Source: Mycobacterium sp. URHB0044
GTDB lineage: Bacteria; Actinomycetota; Actinomycetes; Mycobacteriales; Mycobacteriaceae
Direction of reading: 5' to 3'
NCBI RefSeq assembly: GCF_000620625.1
Contig: NZ_JIAW01000014.1
Coordinates: 62,001 to 126,000 of the forward strand
Length of the DNA: 64,000 nucleotides
Shown here: positions 52,163-61,833 of the stretch, one piece after another
Numbering within the stretch: the first letter of the stretch is position 1
How the letters are laid out: each line of letters starts with the position of its first letter
Translations under genes and position numbers: made by a program
Notes under the pieces: model-generated
What the model saw: only the letters and a program-made list of their open reading frames with translations
What the model was told of the DNA's origin: nothing
The model's database searches: none

Positions 52163-55100
52163 TCAGCTCAGCCGCAGCGGCCCAGGGCTCCACAAGCCGC
52201 TGCGTGTGGCGGTGCCCAGTTCGATGCGGGCCGGCTGGGCGTTGGGATACCAGGGCGTCAGCTGCTGCAGGGCTCCCCAGTCCCGGAACCAGTCGCCGCG
52301 CAGGTAGGTCGGCACGGGCGTCGCCCGCAGCAGCAGTTCGGTGATGCCGAGCGGGCCGCCGCCGAGGTAGTCCATGACCGGCGAGTTGGCCTCCGCACCG
52401 AACCGGTCGGGCAGGATCCGCCACTTGGGCACCTCGGTGACGCCATTCTGGTGGCCGAACGGCCGCTGGCACGGGAACGCCAGGCCGACGAGCCAGTCCA
52501 GCAGCACGGGATCGGCCGAGCCGACGACGTCTTGCAGGGTGCGCAGCTGCGGGATGCGCGGCGGAGTCACCGCGATCCAGTGCTGAGCCGCGAGGTCGTC
52601 GTCGGTGGCGATGAGCCGCACCAGGGTGGCGTCGTCGGGGATGGCCGACATCGGTGCCCGCAGGTTCCGCCAGGCGGGCGCCGCGCCGACGTCGGCGAAA
52701 CCGAGGCCGCCGCCGGGCTGGTTCTTGGCGGCCTGTTCGTCGGTGGCCCACTGCACGAGCACTTCACCCGGGTCGAACCGTCCCGCGGCGGCGACGACAA
52801 GCAGCGGGCCGCGTTGATCGCGTGGCGGCAGCCGGTACCAGGCCGACCTCAGCACCGCGGGCTGCTGCGTGCCCGAACGCCAGCTGCCCATGACGGGCGT
52901 GCGCGCAGGGTTGAGGTTGTACGGCAGCCGGGCGCGGGACCCGTTGACCCCTGCCGCCGCGGTGGTGCCGCCCTCGGTTCCGGGTTCGCTGCCCGTCACC
53001 ACCGAGCCGTCGGTGTCGGCGAAGTTGCCGCTGCCCTGCGGTTCCATGACGGGGTCCGCGGAGAGGTCGGCGGGAATGCCGTTGGCGTTGAAGCCCTGTG
53101 CGGCAACGGCGCCAAGCGCCTCGCCGACGGGCGCGCTGACGGGTTGCAGTAGGCCGGTATTGGGGTCTTGTTCGACCATCACGTCGCTGGCGAGGCCGCA
53201 CGTCTTTCCGGTCAACGCGTCGAGGTTGGAGCGGCCGACGGACCACGCGGGGTACTGGTCGATCATCGCCAGCGTCAGCGACAGCACCTCGAAGATCACC
53301 AACAGCCATACGGCAATGGCCAAGGGTGCCTGCTTGATTCGCGTCCACCGCCCGGTCCCGTCACCGGGGGGCCGCGCGTCTCTGCCGGAGAAGTGGAACC
53401 ACGTTGCCACGATCAGCACCAACACCGAAAGCCCGAGCAGGAAGGTGGTGAAGCCGAAGTGCCACTCCGGGAACGCATTCGACCATGGCACGCCGAAGTT
53501 CGACACGTACCACCAGCCGTTCACGCTGGCGAATGACAAGGCCATCACGAACAGCACCGCTGCGGCGAAGATGGTGCGGTTGCGGCGCGAACCCATCGCG
53601 GCCGCAGTGACCGCGACGGCGGCCAGCGCGCCCAATGACCCTGCCAGACCGGCGAACACGCCGAAGTGGTGCGTCCACTTGGTGGGGGTGAACATCATCG
53701 CGAGGAACGAGATGATCGTGATGCCAATGATGCGGCGGCTCGGTCCAGCCGCCGTGCCTGGAATCCGGCCCTTGCGCAGGGTCATCGCCACCGCCGTCGC
53801 CAACGCCAGCAGCAGGGTCAGCACCGCGAACCGTCGGGCCACCGAGCCGTCCGGGCTGGTGGTGAACAGCCGTTCGTAGCGGATGTGCTCGTCGAACCAG
53901 CTCAGGCTCGGACCGACCGCCGACTTGAATGAGTTGGCCTGCAGCTCCCCGATCAGGGTCTGGTCACGGAAGATCAGGATGATCGTCACGGTGGCGGCGG
54001 CCAGAATGGGTGCCAGCAGCGGCAGATAGCCGAAACGTGAAGTATGCGCGGAGACAATCGTTTTCAGCGGTCCGACGGCAACGAGCAGCGCACCCACCGC
54101 CGCGATGCCGGTGGGCCCGGAGAACAGGGTGAGCGCGCCGATGATGCCCGCGATCGCCACCGGAAGCAGTCTGCTGGTGGCCACCCCCCGTTCCACCGAG
54201 CACCAGGTGAGCAGGATGCCGAGGGCGATGATGGGCTCGGGCCGGAGGCCGTTGTTGAGCGGCAGCCAGAACACCAGAAACATGCCCGCCGCGGTCCATG
54301 CGGCCGCGCGGTTGACCTTCACCGCATGCCCCAGCCGCGGGATCACCTCGCGGCTGATCACCCACCAGCACACCAGGCCCATCACCAGGGTGGGCAGGCG
54401 CATCCACACGCTGGCGGTGCTGACGTGCGCCCACAGCGCGAGCAGGTCGTAGTACCAGCCGAACGGTGACTCGGGCGTACCGAACCAGCGGTAGTAGTTG
54501 GCCATGTAGCCGGCGTGCTCGGATACCCGGGCCATGGTCAGGATGTAGCCGTCGTCGGCGGTGTTGGCCCCGACGAAGTGCCACCACACCAGCGCCGCGG
54601 CGACGAGCCCGTCGAGCGGTTTCATCGACCACCACCGCGGCGGCAGGAACCGCCGGTGCCGCATGCCGTCGGCGGTGTCGAGCAGATGCAGCGCACCGAG
54701 GGCGACGACCGTCATCGCCACCCCGACGATCATCGCGAGGGTCTTCAACAGCGTCGGCGAACTGCTGTAGCGCGAGTCGATCGTGGCCGAGAACGTCAGC
54801 CCCGGCGGCGCGGGCCCGACGAGGTCGGTGAAGACACCGACGATCTGCGGCCGGAAGTCGTAGCCCCCACGCTCACCACGCAGCGGCGCGCCGGGGTCAT
54901 CTGCGTCCGGTCCCTTCACCAGTCCGACGAACTCACCCGTGACCTTGTCGGCGTGAGCGGTGAACGTCAGCCGCTCGCAGGCCGGGCTGAGCACCTGATT
55001 CAGCGGTGCGCTGACCACCGGAGTGTTGCGGACGATCACCAGGATGTCGTCGCCGACCCGTTCGATCAGCAGTCCGCGGTCAACGGCCTTGGGCGCCTGC

Positions 55101-55423
55101 TTCGGAACCGTGGAGAGCAGCACGGTGCGCGGCCCGGTCAGCCCAGCGGCGGCACTGCACGGGATGGTGATCTCGAGGTCGGTGGCCACATAGCCGATCA
55201 AGGGGGCGTCGACGCTCTGCAGCACGCCGTTCTGCGGCCAGTTGAGCTTGGCGGTGGTCTGCGTGACGGGCAGCAGGGGGGTGGCGATGGCGAGCAGTGC
55301 GCCGAGCAGACCGGCGACGACGGCGACGGCGCGCGCGGTCCGGTGGTTGGTCCCCGTCGCTGCTTTTTGGACCACGGGCGTAGATGCTAGTGGCTGGGCC
55401 TGTGCCGACCCGTCACTGGTCAT
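52163..55423 (-). CDS. embC: Arabinosyltransferase EmbC (lipoarabinomannan)
   Basis: 1086 aa from ATG 55421-55423; an upstream frame of 33 codons overlaps aftA and is rejected. Builds the arabinan of lipoarabinomannan. Same architecture as EmbA/B: helix near residue 35-55, extracellular domain, membrane core with GANTADDGYILTMARVSEHAGYMANYYRW and LRPEPIIALGILLTW, then a large C-terminal domain with DVMVEQDPNTGLLQ and many Trp residues (carbohydrate binding). 16 bp follow aftA; first of the emb trio. Catalytic Asp pair intact. Confidence 0.95.
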   Translation of the reverse strand: MTSDGSAQAQPLASTPVVQKAATGTNHRTARAVAVVAGLLGALLAIATPLLPVTQTTAKLNWPQNGVLQSVDAPLIGYVATDLEITIPCSAAAGLTGPRTVLLSTVPKQAPKAVDRGLLIERVGDDILVIVRNTPVVSAPLNQVLSPACERLTFTAHADKVTGEFVGLVKGPDADDPGAPLRGERGGYDFRPQIVGVFTDLVGPAPPGLTFSATIDSRYSSSPTLLKTLAMIVGVAMTVVALGALHLLDTADGMRHRRFLPPRWWSMKPLDGLVAAALVWWHFVGANTADDGYILTMARVSEHAGYMANYYRWFGTPESPFGWYYDLLALWAHVSTASVWMRLPTLVMGLVCWWVISREVIPRLGHAVKVNRAAAWTAAGMFLVFWLPLNNGLRPEPIIALGILLTWCSVERGVATSRLLPVAIAGIIGALTLFSGPTGIAAVGALLVAVGPLKTIVSAHTSRFGYLPLLAPILAAATVTIILIFRDQTLIGELQANSFKSAVGPSLSWFDEHIRYERLFTTSPDGSVARRFAVLTLLLALATAVAMTLRKGRIPGTAAGPSRRIIGITIISFLAMMFTPTKWTHHFGVFAGLAGSLGALAAVAVTAAAMGSRRNRTIFAAAVLFVMALSFASVNGWWYVSNFGVPWSNAFPEWHFGFTTFLLGLSVLVLIVATWFHFSGRDARPPGDGTGRWTRIKQAPLAIAVWLLVIFEVLSLTLAMIDQYPAWSVGRSNLDALTGKTCGLASDVMVEQDPNTGLLQPVSAPVGEALGAVAAQGFNANGIPADLSADPVMEPQGSGNFADTDGSVVTGSEPGTEGGTTAAAGVNGSRARLPYNLNPARTPVMGSWRSGTQQPAVLRSAWYRLPPRDQRGPLLVVAAAGRFDPGEVLVQWATDEQAAKNQPGGGLGFADVGAAPAWRNLRAPMSAIPDDATLVRLIATDDDLAAQHWIAVTPPRIPQLRTLQDVVGSADPVLLDWLVGLAFPCQRPFGHQNGVTEVPKWRILPDRFGAEANSPVMDYLGGGPLGITELLLRATPVPTYLRGDWFRDWGALQQLTPWYPNAQPARIELGTATRSGLWSPGPLRLS

Positions 55424-55439
55424 GTGAGGTTTCCCGCCG

Positions 55440-57296
55440 TTACTTCCGGATGGCCAGGACGAACGGCCCGATGTCGGACACGTCCCAGCGCGGATCTTCG
55501 AACAGCGCCGCGTCGAGAGCAACCTGGTAGCGGCGGACGTTCGGCTGGTTCGGGTACACGTCGCTGGCCAGTCGCAGCGTGTAGGTGTCGTTCGCGCCGT
55601 GGCGCATCAGGAAGACGGTCGGCGGCCGCCACGGCATGCCGTCGAGGGCAGCGATGAACTGGTCGGGCTTGGTCAGCGTCGCCCAGCCCTCGATGGCCGC
55701 CGAGCGCTCGTTGAACTGCGCGAGTGGGTTGGCGTAGTGCGACGTCAGGCCCTGGAACCCGTAGTAGGGCAGATAGGAAAGGAAGCTGTAGTCGGCGGTC
55801 ATGACCACGGTCTCGTTGCGCGGCCGGCCGGTCACCTGACGGATCTTGGCGTCGACCTCGCCGTAGTACTTCTCGGCGCCGGGCGGCCTGCGGTCGGCGC
55901 GCTGGCCGTAGCCATCGGTGTCGGTGTAGGCGACGGCGATGTCCGGTCGGAGCACATCGGGAATGTCCTGGCTGAACGTCATCGCGCCGATGGCGCCCAC
56001 CGCCGCGGCGGCCGCGACGATGCGTCGGCCTGACCGGGTAGAGCGCGCCGCCATCGCGCGCGTCGCCTCGATGAATCCGAACGCGCCCGCCGCGGTCAAC
56101 AGCACGGTCAGCGTCGGCTGCAGGCGGAACGACAGCAGCGTCGTGCCCGCCAGCGTGGTCACCATCGACAGCAGTGACCAGACGTAGACCGCCAGCACGG
56201 CGACGGCCAATGCGCCGGCACGGGTGGACGTGCGCGCGTAGACCACCAGCCACACCGTGCCCACCATGCACAGCGCGCCGAGCAGCGTGAAGGACAGCAT
56301 CGGGAACGTCAGCTGCGCACCGTCGGCAGGCAGATAGTGCTGCGCGGTCCCCTTATCGGCGGGGGCGCCCTTGGCGGCGGCGATCAGATACGGAGCCCAG
56401 CCGATCAGGGCGATGGCTCCCGCGATGACGCCGAGCACCGCCACCCGCAGCAGCGGATCCCACGCGCGTCTCGCCACGGCGAGAATCAGCGCCATCAGCG
56501 CCAGCGTGAACGCGGCGTACCCGAACAGCAGCGTGTAGAACAGTGCGGCGAAACCGAGGAACAGGCCGACGCCGATCACCGCGGCCCAGCCACCCGATCT
56601 GGCACCGGCTCGCAGTCCCGACCACGCCAGCACGAACACCGGCGGCAGCAACACGACGATGATGGCCGCGTAGGGCTCGGTCGACGAGTACGCCAGCATG
56701 GCGGCGACGGTCGCGGTGGACACGATGAGCGCGTACTCGAAGCGAATCATGGCCGCCCACAACACCAGTGCGACGACCGCGGCGGCGGTGATGGAGATGA
56801 TGGCCCACGGCTTGAACATCTCCCACGCCGGGATGCCGGTGAGGTCGGCGAGCCGGCCGCCCAGCCAGAACCACCCGGCCGGGTAGTACGGCGGCAACCC
56901 GATGTAGGTCATGTCGCGTGGGATGACCGAGTCGGCCAGCCGGGTCATGTACTCGGTGCGGAACTGCTGGTCGACGGAGATGCCGAACAGGTACAGCTTG
57001 GTGGCGCCAAGCGGCATGGCGAGGGTGACGACGGAGAAGGCCGAGAGGAACACCACGGCTGCGGTCCTGGCGAGCCAAGCGCGCCCCGCCCGCCAGGCCC
57101 ATCCCGCCGCGAAGATTCCTGCGAGACAGAAGAACTGGCCGACCGTCGTCAGCGCGTGCAGCTGGTTGCTCGAGTTGAAGGCCGGCCACTCGACGCGTGC
57201 GATGGCGGCCAAGGCGACGACTGCGACCAGCGCGGCAACCACCGCGGCAGCGGCCATCTGGCCGAGCGTCCTCATCGGCACCCGCGCAGAGCTCAT
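55440..57296 (-). CDS. aftA: Galactan alpha-(1-5)-arabinofuranosyltransferase AftA (primer)
   Basis: 618 aa from ATG 57294-57296; a longer upstream frame runs into dprE2 and has a different composition. Adds the first arabinose to the galactan, using DPA. GT-C: about 11 helices, with the early acidic loop KLYLFGISVDQQFRTEYMTR and GLPPYYPAGWFWLGGRLADL. A soluble C-domain (about 440-618) has DVDAKIRQVTGRPRNETVV-like sequence and FLMRHGANDTYTLRL. Slightly shorter than the M. tuberculosis protein. Lies 32 bp after dprE2 in the same transcript. Confidence 0.94.
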   Translation of the reverse strand: MSSARVPMRTLGQMAAAAVVAALVAVVALAAIARVEWPAFNSSNQLHALTTVGQFFCLAGIFAAGWAWRAGRAWLARTAAVVFLSAFSVVTLAMPLGATKLYLFGISVDQQFRTEYMTRLADSVIPRDMTYIGLPPYYPAGWFWLGGRLADLTGIPAWEMFKPWAIISITAAAVVALVLWAAMIRFEYALIVSTATVAAMLAYSSTEPYAAIIVVLLPPVFVLAWSGLRAGARSGGWAAVIGVGLFLGFAALFYTLLFGYAAFTLALMALILAVARRAWDPLLRVAVLGVIAGAIALIGWAPYLIAAAKGAPADKGTAQHYLPADGAQLTFPMLSFTLLGALCMVGTVWLVVYARTSTRAGALAVAVLAVYVWSLLSMVTTLAGTTLLSFRLQPTLTVLLTAAGAFGFIEATRAMAARSTRSGRRIVAAAAAVGAIGAMTFSQDIPDVLRPDIAVAYTDTDGYGQRADRRPPGAEKYYGEVDAKIRQVTGRPRNETVVMTADYSFLSYLPYYGFQGLTSHYANPLAQFNERSAAIEGWATLTKPDQFIAALDGMPWRPPTVFLMRHGANDTYTLRLASDVYPNQPNVRRYQVALDAALFEDPRWDVSDIGPFVLAIRK

Positions 57297-57328
57297 CCCC
57301 GGGTCGCTTCGCTCCTGCCCGCCGGCAC

Positions 57329-58093
57329 TCAGATCGGCAGCTTGCGGAAGATCGGACGCGGAACGTGCCTCAACACCATCATCACGTACCTGAACGCTCC
57401 CGGCGCCCATACCAGTTCCTTGCCCTTGGCCGATGCGGTGACCGCCAGTTCGGCAACGTACTCCTTGTCGACCGTCAGCGGCGCTTCCTTGACGTGTGCG
57501 CTCATCCGGGTGCGGACCTGTCCCGGCCGGATGACGAGGACGCGAACACCGAACTCGCGCAATGCCTCTCCGAGTCCGAGGTAGAAGCCGTCGAGACCCG
57601 CCTTGGTGGAGCCGTAGACGAAGTTCGACCGACGCACCCGTTCCCCGGCTGCCGAACTCATCGCGATGATCCTGCCCGATCCCTGGCCGCGCATCTTCTC
57701 GCCGAGCAGCACGCCCACCGAAACGGCTGCGGTGTAGTTGATCTCGGCGATCTGCACGGCCTTGCGCTGGTTCTGCCACAACTCCTCGGCGTCGCCGAGC
57801 AGGCCGAACGCCACGATCGCGACGTCGATGTCGCCGCCTGCGAACGCCTGGTCGATCACCTTGGGGTGGCTCTCGGTGTCGACGGCGTCGAAGTCGATCA
57901 CCTCAACCGACTTGGCGCCCGCGGCCTTCATCTGCGCGACGGCGGCGTCGCGGCCGGGGTCGTCGGGAAGGCACGCAAGAACCACGCGGGCCTTCGCGTC
58001 GCGCAGGTAGCGCTCCGAGATCGCCAGGCCGATCTCGGACGTACCGCCGAGGACGAGGATCGCCTGCGGATTGCCGACCGCATCGAAAACCAT
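57329..58093 (-). CDS. dprE2: Decaprenylphosphoryl-2-keto-ribose reductase DprE2
   Basis: 254 aa. Short-chain dehydrogenase reducing the 2-keto intermediate to DPA with NADH. Rossmann motif LVLGGTSEIGLAISERYL, catalytic Ser in AMSSAAGERVRR, and YGSTKAG supplying Tyr and Lys (YxxxK). C-terminal segment with membrane-associating MMVLRHVPRPIFRKLP. The ATG immediately follows the dprE1 TAA (TAAATG), so the two are translated together and act as one epimerase. Confidence 0.97.
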   Translation of the reverse strand: MVFDAVGNPQAILVLGGTSEIGLAISERYLRDAKARVVLACLPDDPGRDAAVAQMKAAGAKSVEVIDFDAVDTESHPKVIDQAFAGGDIDVAIVAFGLLGDAEELWQNQRKAVQIAEINYTAAVSVGVLLGEKMRGQGSGRIIAMSSAAGERVRRSNFVYGSTKAGLDGFYLGLGEALREFGVRVLVIRPGQVRTRMSAHVKEAPLTVDKEYVAELAVTASAKGKELVWAPGAFRYVMMVLRHVPRPIFRKLPI

Positions 58094-59458
58094 TTAGAGC
58101 AACTCCAAACGTCGGGCCATGTCCGATGCGAAGACGCCGTCGGGATCCACCTTGCGGCGCACCGCGATCCATTCGTCGATCCGCGGGTACATGGCGTGGA
58201 AGGTTTCGGCGGTGGTGCGGTTGTCCTTGGCGGTGTACAGCCGCCCACCGAACTCGAGCACTCGGCGGTCGAGCTCGTTGAGGAACTCGCCGAGGCCGGG
58301 CTTGATCGGGAAGTCGACGCACACGTTCCAACCGGGAATCGGAAAGCTCAGCGGCGCTTGGTTACCGGCGCCGAACAGCTTGAACACGTTGAGGAACGAA
58401 TAGTGCCCGGAGCGCTGGATGTCGACGATGATGCGCTTGAACTCGTCGACGGCCTCGGTGGGCACCACGAACTGGTACTGGCCGAAACCCGCAGGCCCGT
58501 AGGCGCGGTTCCACTCGCCGAACATGTCGAGCGGGTGATAGAACTGCGTCAGGTTCTGCACCTTGCCGCGGTAGGTACCCGACTTGCGGTACCATAGCTC
58601 ACCGATCGGCCCGAACGTGTACTTGCCGACCAACATGCCGTTGGGCACGATGTCGGGCACCGTAAGTAGCTGCGGCGCATCGAATTTCAGCGGATTCTTC
58701 TGCAGCTTCTTCGGCAACTGGTCCAGCGTGGCCAGCGAACCCCTGGAAATCGCGGCGCGACCCAGTTTGGGCGGCGCGCTGATGGCGTCGAACCAGGCGC
58801 TCGAGTACGTGTAGTCGTCCTCGCTGCCGTCACTGTGAAAGGCGATGGTCTCGTCGAGGGTGCGCGTGACGTCGCCGTCGGCGATGAAGTACGCCGTCTC
58901 GGTCGGCGTCATCGCGATGGTGGCGCGCAGGATGATGCCGGTCAGCCCGTTGCCACCAACCGTGGCCCAGAACAACTCCGCGTCGTCACCGTCGGGGGTG
59001 AGGCGGCGGACCTGGCCGTCGGCGGTCAACAGGTCCATCGACCGGACGTGGTTGCCGAAGCTGCCCGCGCTGTGGTGATTCTTGCCGTGGATGTCGCAGG
59101 CGATCGCGCCGCCGATGGTGACCTGGCGGGTCCCGGGAAGGACGGGGACCCACAGGCCGAGTGGCAGCGCCGCCCGCATCAACTGATCGAGGTTCACGCC
59201 GCCGTCCACGTCGACGAGGTGGCTGTCGCGATCCATCGAATGGATCTTGTTCAGCGCGGTCATGTCGACGACGAGGCCGCCGCCGTTCTGCGCGTTGTCG
59301 CCGTAGGACCGGCCCAATCCACGCGCGATCAGGCCGCGTCCGTCGGCGTTCGCGACGGCCTTGACGATGGTCTCGGGATCGGGCGTCGAGAGCACCTGCG
59401 CGACGCTCGGCGCGGTGCGGGCCCAACCCATCAGCCGCTTGGTGGTGGTTGCAGACAT
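58094..59458 (-). CDS. dprE1: Decaprenylphosphoryl-ribose 2'-oxidase DprE1
   Basis: 454 aa. FAD oxidase converting decaprenyl-phosphoribose to its 2-keto form. FAD-binding (VAO type) signature GLGRSYGDNAQNGGG, VLPGTRQVTIGGAIACDIHGKNHH and GLTGIILRAT. The C-terminal substrate domain contains PGWNVCVDFPIKPG with Cys380, the residue equivalent to the Cys387 alkylated by benzothiazinones. TACCCT on the minus strand (59471-59466) lies 7 nt before the ATG: a leaderless promoter of its own. This is the start of the dprE1-dprE2-aftA-emb transcript. Confidence 0.98.
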   Translation of the reverse strand: MSATTTKRLMGWARTAPSVAQVLSTPDPETIVKAVANADGRGLIARGLGRSYGDNAQNGGGLVVDMTALNKIHSMDRDSHLVDVDGGVNLDQLMRAALPLGLWVPVLPGTRQVTIGGAIACDIHGKNHHSAGSFGNHVRSMDLLTADGQVRRLTPDGDDAELFWATVGGNGLTGIILRATIAMTPTETAYFIADGDVTRTLDETIAFHSDGSEDDYTYSSAWFDAISAPPKLGRAAISRGSLATLDQLPKKLQKNPLKFDAPQLLTVPDIVPNGMLVGKYTFGPIGELWYRKSGTYRGKVQNLTQFYHPLDMFGEWNRAYGPAGFGQYQFVVPTEAVDEFKRIIVDIQRSGHYSFLNVFKLFGAGNQAPLSFPIPGWNVCVDFPIKPGLGEFLNELDRRVLEFGGRLYTAKDNRTTAETFHAMYPRIDEWIAVRRKVDPDGVFASDMARRLELL

Positions 59459-59563
59459 CGTGAAGAGGGTACCGTGCGGCCCCCCGCGGCCCGGGAAAGT
59501 TGCTGCTCGGGACCCCCTCCGGTGCGCGGTAGGGTCGCCAAAGGGAAGGTGAGGAGCGTTCAG
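59459..59563. promoter_or_regulatory. Divergent promoter region dprE1 / DUF1023 cassette
   Basis: 105 bp between the two start codons. The minus-strand -10 TACCCT (59471-59466) serves dprE1. The plus-strand TAGGGT (59530-59535) is a -10 for the cassette, and GGTGAGGAG (about 59548-59556) is the ribosome site of the TTG at 59564. Confidence 0.55.
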
Positions 59564-61321
59564 TTGCAGCTGAGCGAGATCGAGTCCTGGAGCGTGGGGG
59601 CATTGCTGTCGATTGCGTTCGAGCTCGGTGACGAACTGAAGACCATCGACGGGGTCGCCGACGAACTGGAGTTGATCTCGCAGCTGCCGGGGTGGGACTC
59701 ACCCGCCGCCGACGCCGCCCGCGGACGCATCCGCTCGACCACCTCGAAGGTGCTCGACGACGCGGCCGTCATCCGTGCGGTGCACCAGCTCGCCGAGGAG
59801 ATGGCGGCCGCGGTCGCGAAATTGCAGGCCGGGATCGAGGCGGTGCGGGCCGACGTCGCCGCCCAGGGCGGGCTGCTGCAGTTGTCCGACTTCGGGGACG
59901 TGACGATCAGCGCGCCTTCGGACATGCGCGACGAGCTGCGGGCGTTCGCGGACGACATCGAGGCCCGCGCCAAGGCGTTGATTCACCAGGCCGACGACGT
60001 CGACGCCGACTGCGCTGAAGTGTTCGGCCACCTCGAGCACGGTGACGTCACGTCGGGCGGCGGCACCGACGGCGGGCTGTCCGCGCCGTATCCACCAGAG
60101 GGCGACGCGAAGGACGTCAACGCGTGGTGGGACACACTGTCGGACGGCGAACAACGCAAGGTCATCGCTGAACATCCCGAGTGGATCGGCAACCGGGACG
60201 GGGTGCCCGCGTGGGCCCGGAGTGCGGCCAACATCCCTGCACTCGACCGTGAACTCGCCGCCGCCCAGCGCGACGTCGACGGGCTCGGCAGCCGGGACGA
60301 CTTCATCCGCAGCCATCCCGAGATGGACCCGGCGCAGGCCGCCGCCGTTTACACCCAGGTGGGGGCCGATCGGCACACCCGGCTGGACAACGCCAAGGCT
60401 ATGAGGGAGGCGCTGTCGGTGAACAACGATCCGTCGAAGGGCTACGACCCCGACCGGTATCTGATGCTGCTGGAGTTTCCCGGCGGACGGGACCCGCGCG
60501 CCGCCATTGCGGTCGGCAACCCGGACACCGCCGAACACGTCGCGGTCACTACGCCCGGCATGAACACCCACCCCACCAGCCTTCCGGCCATGGTGTTGGA
60601 GGCCAGCGCGCTGCGCTCGGAGACCGAGAGCCAGTTGGCTCTGTCGGGCCGGTTGGATCAGCAGGTCGCGACCATCGCGTGGCTCGGCTACGACCCGCCG
60701 GACACCGACGACATCTCGATCCTGCAGGCGGGGTATGAGGGGCGCGCCAATGACGCCGCGCCCGACCTGGCCGATTTCTACCGCGGCATCAACGCCGCCA
60801 ACGAGCACGGGTCGGACGTGCACCTGTCGGCGCTCGGACACTCGTACGGCTCGCTCACCACCGCGCAGGCGCTCAACGAACTCGGCCAAACCGGCGTTGT
60901 CGACGACGCGGCGTTCTACGGCTCGCCAGGGCTGGGCTCCACCGATCGGACCGTCGGGTGGGGGCCGCTGGAACGTGCGGTCCCGATCGGCGACGAAGCG
61001 GATCTGTCGCTGGCCGATCACCACGCGTACGTGATGTCGACGCCCAACGATCCGGTGTCGGGCAACCCGACGCTGCTTGGCCTTCCCCTTCCTGCCCTCG
61101 GCGACCTGGGTCAACTGGGCCCGAACCCGACGACGCTGCCGTTGGAGCAGTTGTCCACGGGCGCCACGACGACGCACGACGGCGTGGCCAGGGACGGGGC
61201 GTCCGGCCACTCGGAGTACCCGCGCTTCGGCGGCAACGGCTACCTCCGCACCACCGGCTACAACCTGGCGATCATCACCGGTGGACTGGCCGGGGTACCC
61301 GGCCTGCTGGTGCGGCCATGA
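59564..61321 (+). CDS. DUF1023 alpha/beta-hydrolase with WXG100-like N-terminus
   Basis: 585 aa from TTG 59564, decided by the strong GAGGAG site six nt before it; GTG 59549 lacks spacing. N-terminal helical domain (1-160), rich in coiled coil, with GWDSP (Trp44) between two helices as in WXG100/type VII substrates. Residues 180-280 are helical. The DUF1023 hydrolase domain (about 285-585) has nucleophile GHSYGS (Ser427), Asp496 in TPNDPV and His549 in SGHSEY, a plausible triad. Probably a lipase/esterase-like or toxin effector. Genes for a lipoprotein and a WXG-like protein overlap behind it. Absent between dprE1 and Rv3789 in M. tuberculosis. Confidence 0.85.
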   Translation: MQLSEIESWSVGALLSIAFELGDELKTIDGVADELELISQLPGWDSPAADAARGRIRSTTSKVLDDAAVIRAVHQLAEEMAAAVAKLQAGIEAVRADVAAQGGLLQLSDFGDVTISAPSDMRDELRAFADDIEARAKALIHQADDVDADCAEVFGHLEHGDVTSGGGTDGGLSAPYPPEGDAKDVNAWWDTLSDGEQRKVIAEHPEWIGNRDGVPAWARSAANIPALDRELAAAQRDVDGLGSRDDFIRSHPEMDPAQAAAVYTQVGADRHTRLDNAKAMREALSVNNDPSKGYDPDRYLMLLEFPGGRDPRAAIAVGNPDTAEHVAVTTPGMNTHPTSLPAMVLEASALRSETESQLALSGRLDQQVATIAWLGYDPPDTDDISILQAGYEGRANDAAPDLADFYRGINAANEHGSDVHLSALGHSYGSLTTAQALNELGQTGVVDDAAFYGSPGLGSTDRTVGWGPLERAVPIGDEADLSLADHHAYVMSTPNDPVSGNPTLLGLPLPALGDLGQLGPNPTTLPLEQLSTGATTTHDGVARDGASGHSEYPRFGGNGYLRTTGYNLAIITGGLAGVPGLLVRP

Positions 61322-61833
61322 TGCGCGCGCTGGCCGTCGTCCTGGCCGTCCTGCTGACGGTGTCCGGCTGTGGCGGCACCCCAGAATCCACCACCACCAG
61401 CAAGGAGGACGGGCACGTGATCGACATCGCCAACCTTCCCGACATCGAACAGACCCGCGCCCAGATGCTGGACCTGATCGAACGGGTCCGCGCCGAAGTC
61501 ACCCGCATCGCCCCCGCGACGGACCCGTGGCAGTGGGGCGGCAGCGAAGGCAACGCCGGCTGCGCGGTGGACACCAAGGACGGGCAGAAGGGCGCGTCGC
61601 GATTCCTGCGCAAGCTCGCCTCGGCGACGCCCCTGACCGATGCGCAGTGGGACGAAGCGTTCCCGGTGGTGCGGCGGCTCGCCGCCGACGAGGGACTGAA
61701 AAACGTTTCGGCACCACAGAATTCGAGCGGCAACCACGACGCACGGTTCACCAGTGACGACGGCCTCGAACTCGTCTTCGGCTCGCGCGACGCAGCGCTG
61801 ATCACCGGCGCCATCCTGTGCAGGCGCTCGTGA
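61318..61833 (+). CDS. Lipoprotein (candidate immunity/partner)
   Basis: 171 aa from ATG 61318, ATGA overlap with the hydrolase; the second ATG (61321) is equally possible. Signal peptide with lipobox LTVSGC (Cys about 18), then a Thr/Ser linker and a globular domain (about 38-171) with WQWGGSEGNAGCAVDT, conserved aromatic/Gly/Cys residues, and a final Cys near the C-terminus, so one disulfide is likely. No family assigned with certainty; the shape recalls mycobacterial Lpp-type lipoproteins. Tight coupling to the hydrolase suggests it protects the cell or assists export. Confidence 0.8.
   Translation: MMRALAVVLAVLLTVSGCGGTPESTTTSKEDGHVIDIANLPDIEQTRAQMLDLIERVRAEVTRIAPATDPWQWGGSEGNAGCAVDTKDGQKGASRFLRKLASATPLTDAQWDEAFPVVRRLAADEGLKNVSAPQNSSGNHDARFTSDDGLELVFGSRDAALITGAILCRRS

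Noticed and set aside
59549..59563. GTG 59549 as start of the DUF1023 gene
   Set aside because: Ribosome-site spacing is too short, while TTG 59564 has an ideal GAGGAG; the extra five residues add no similarity.
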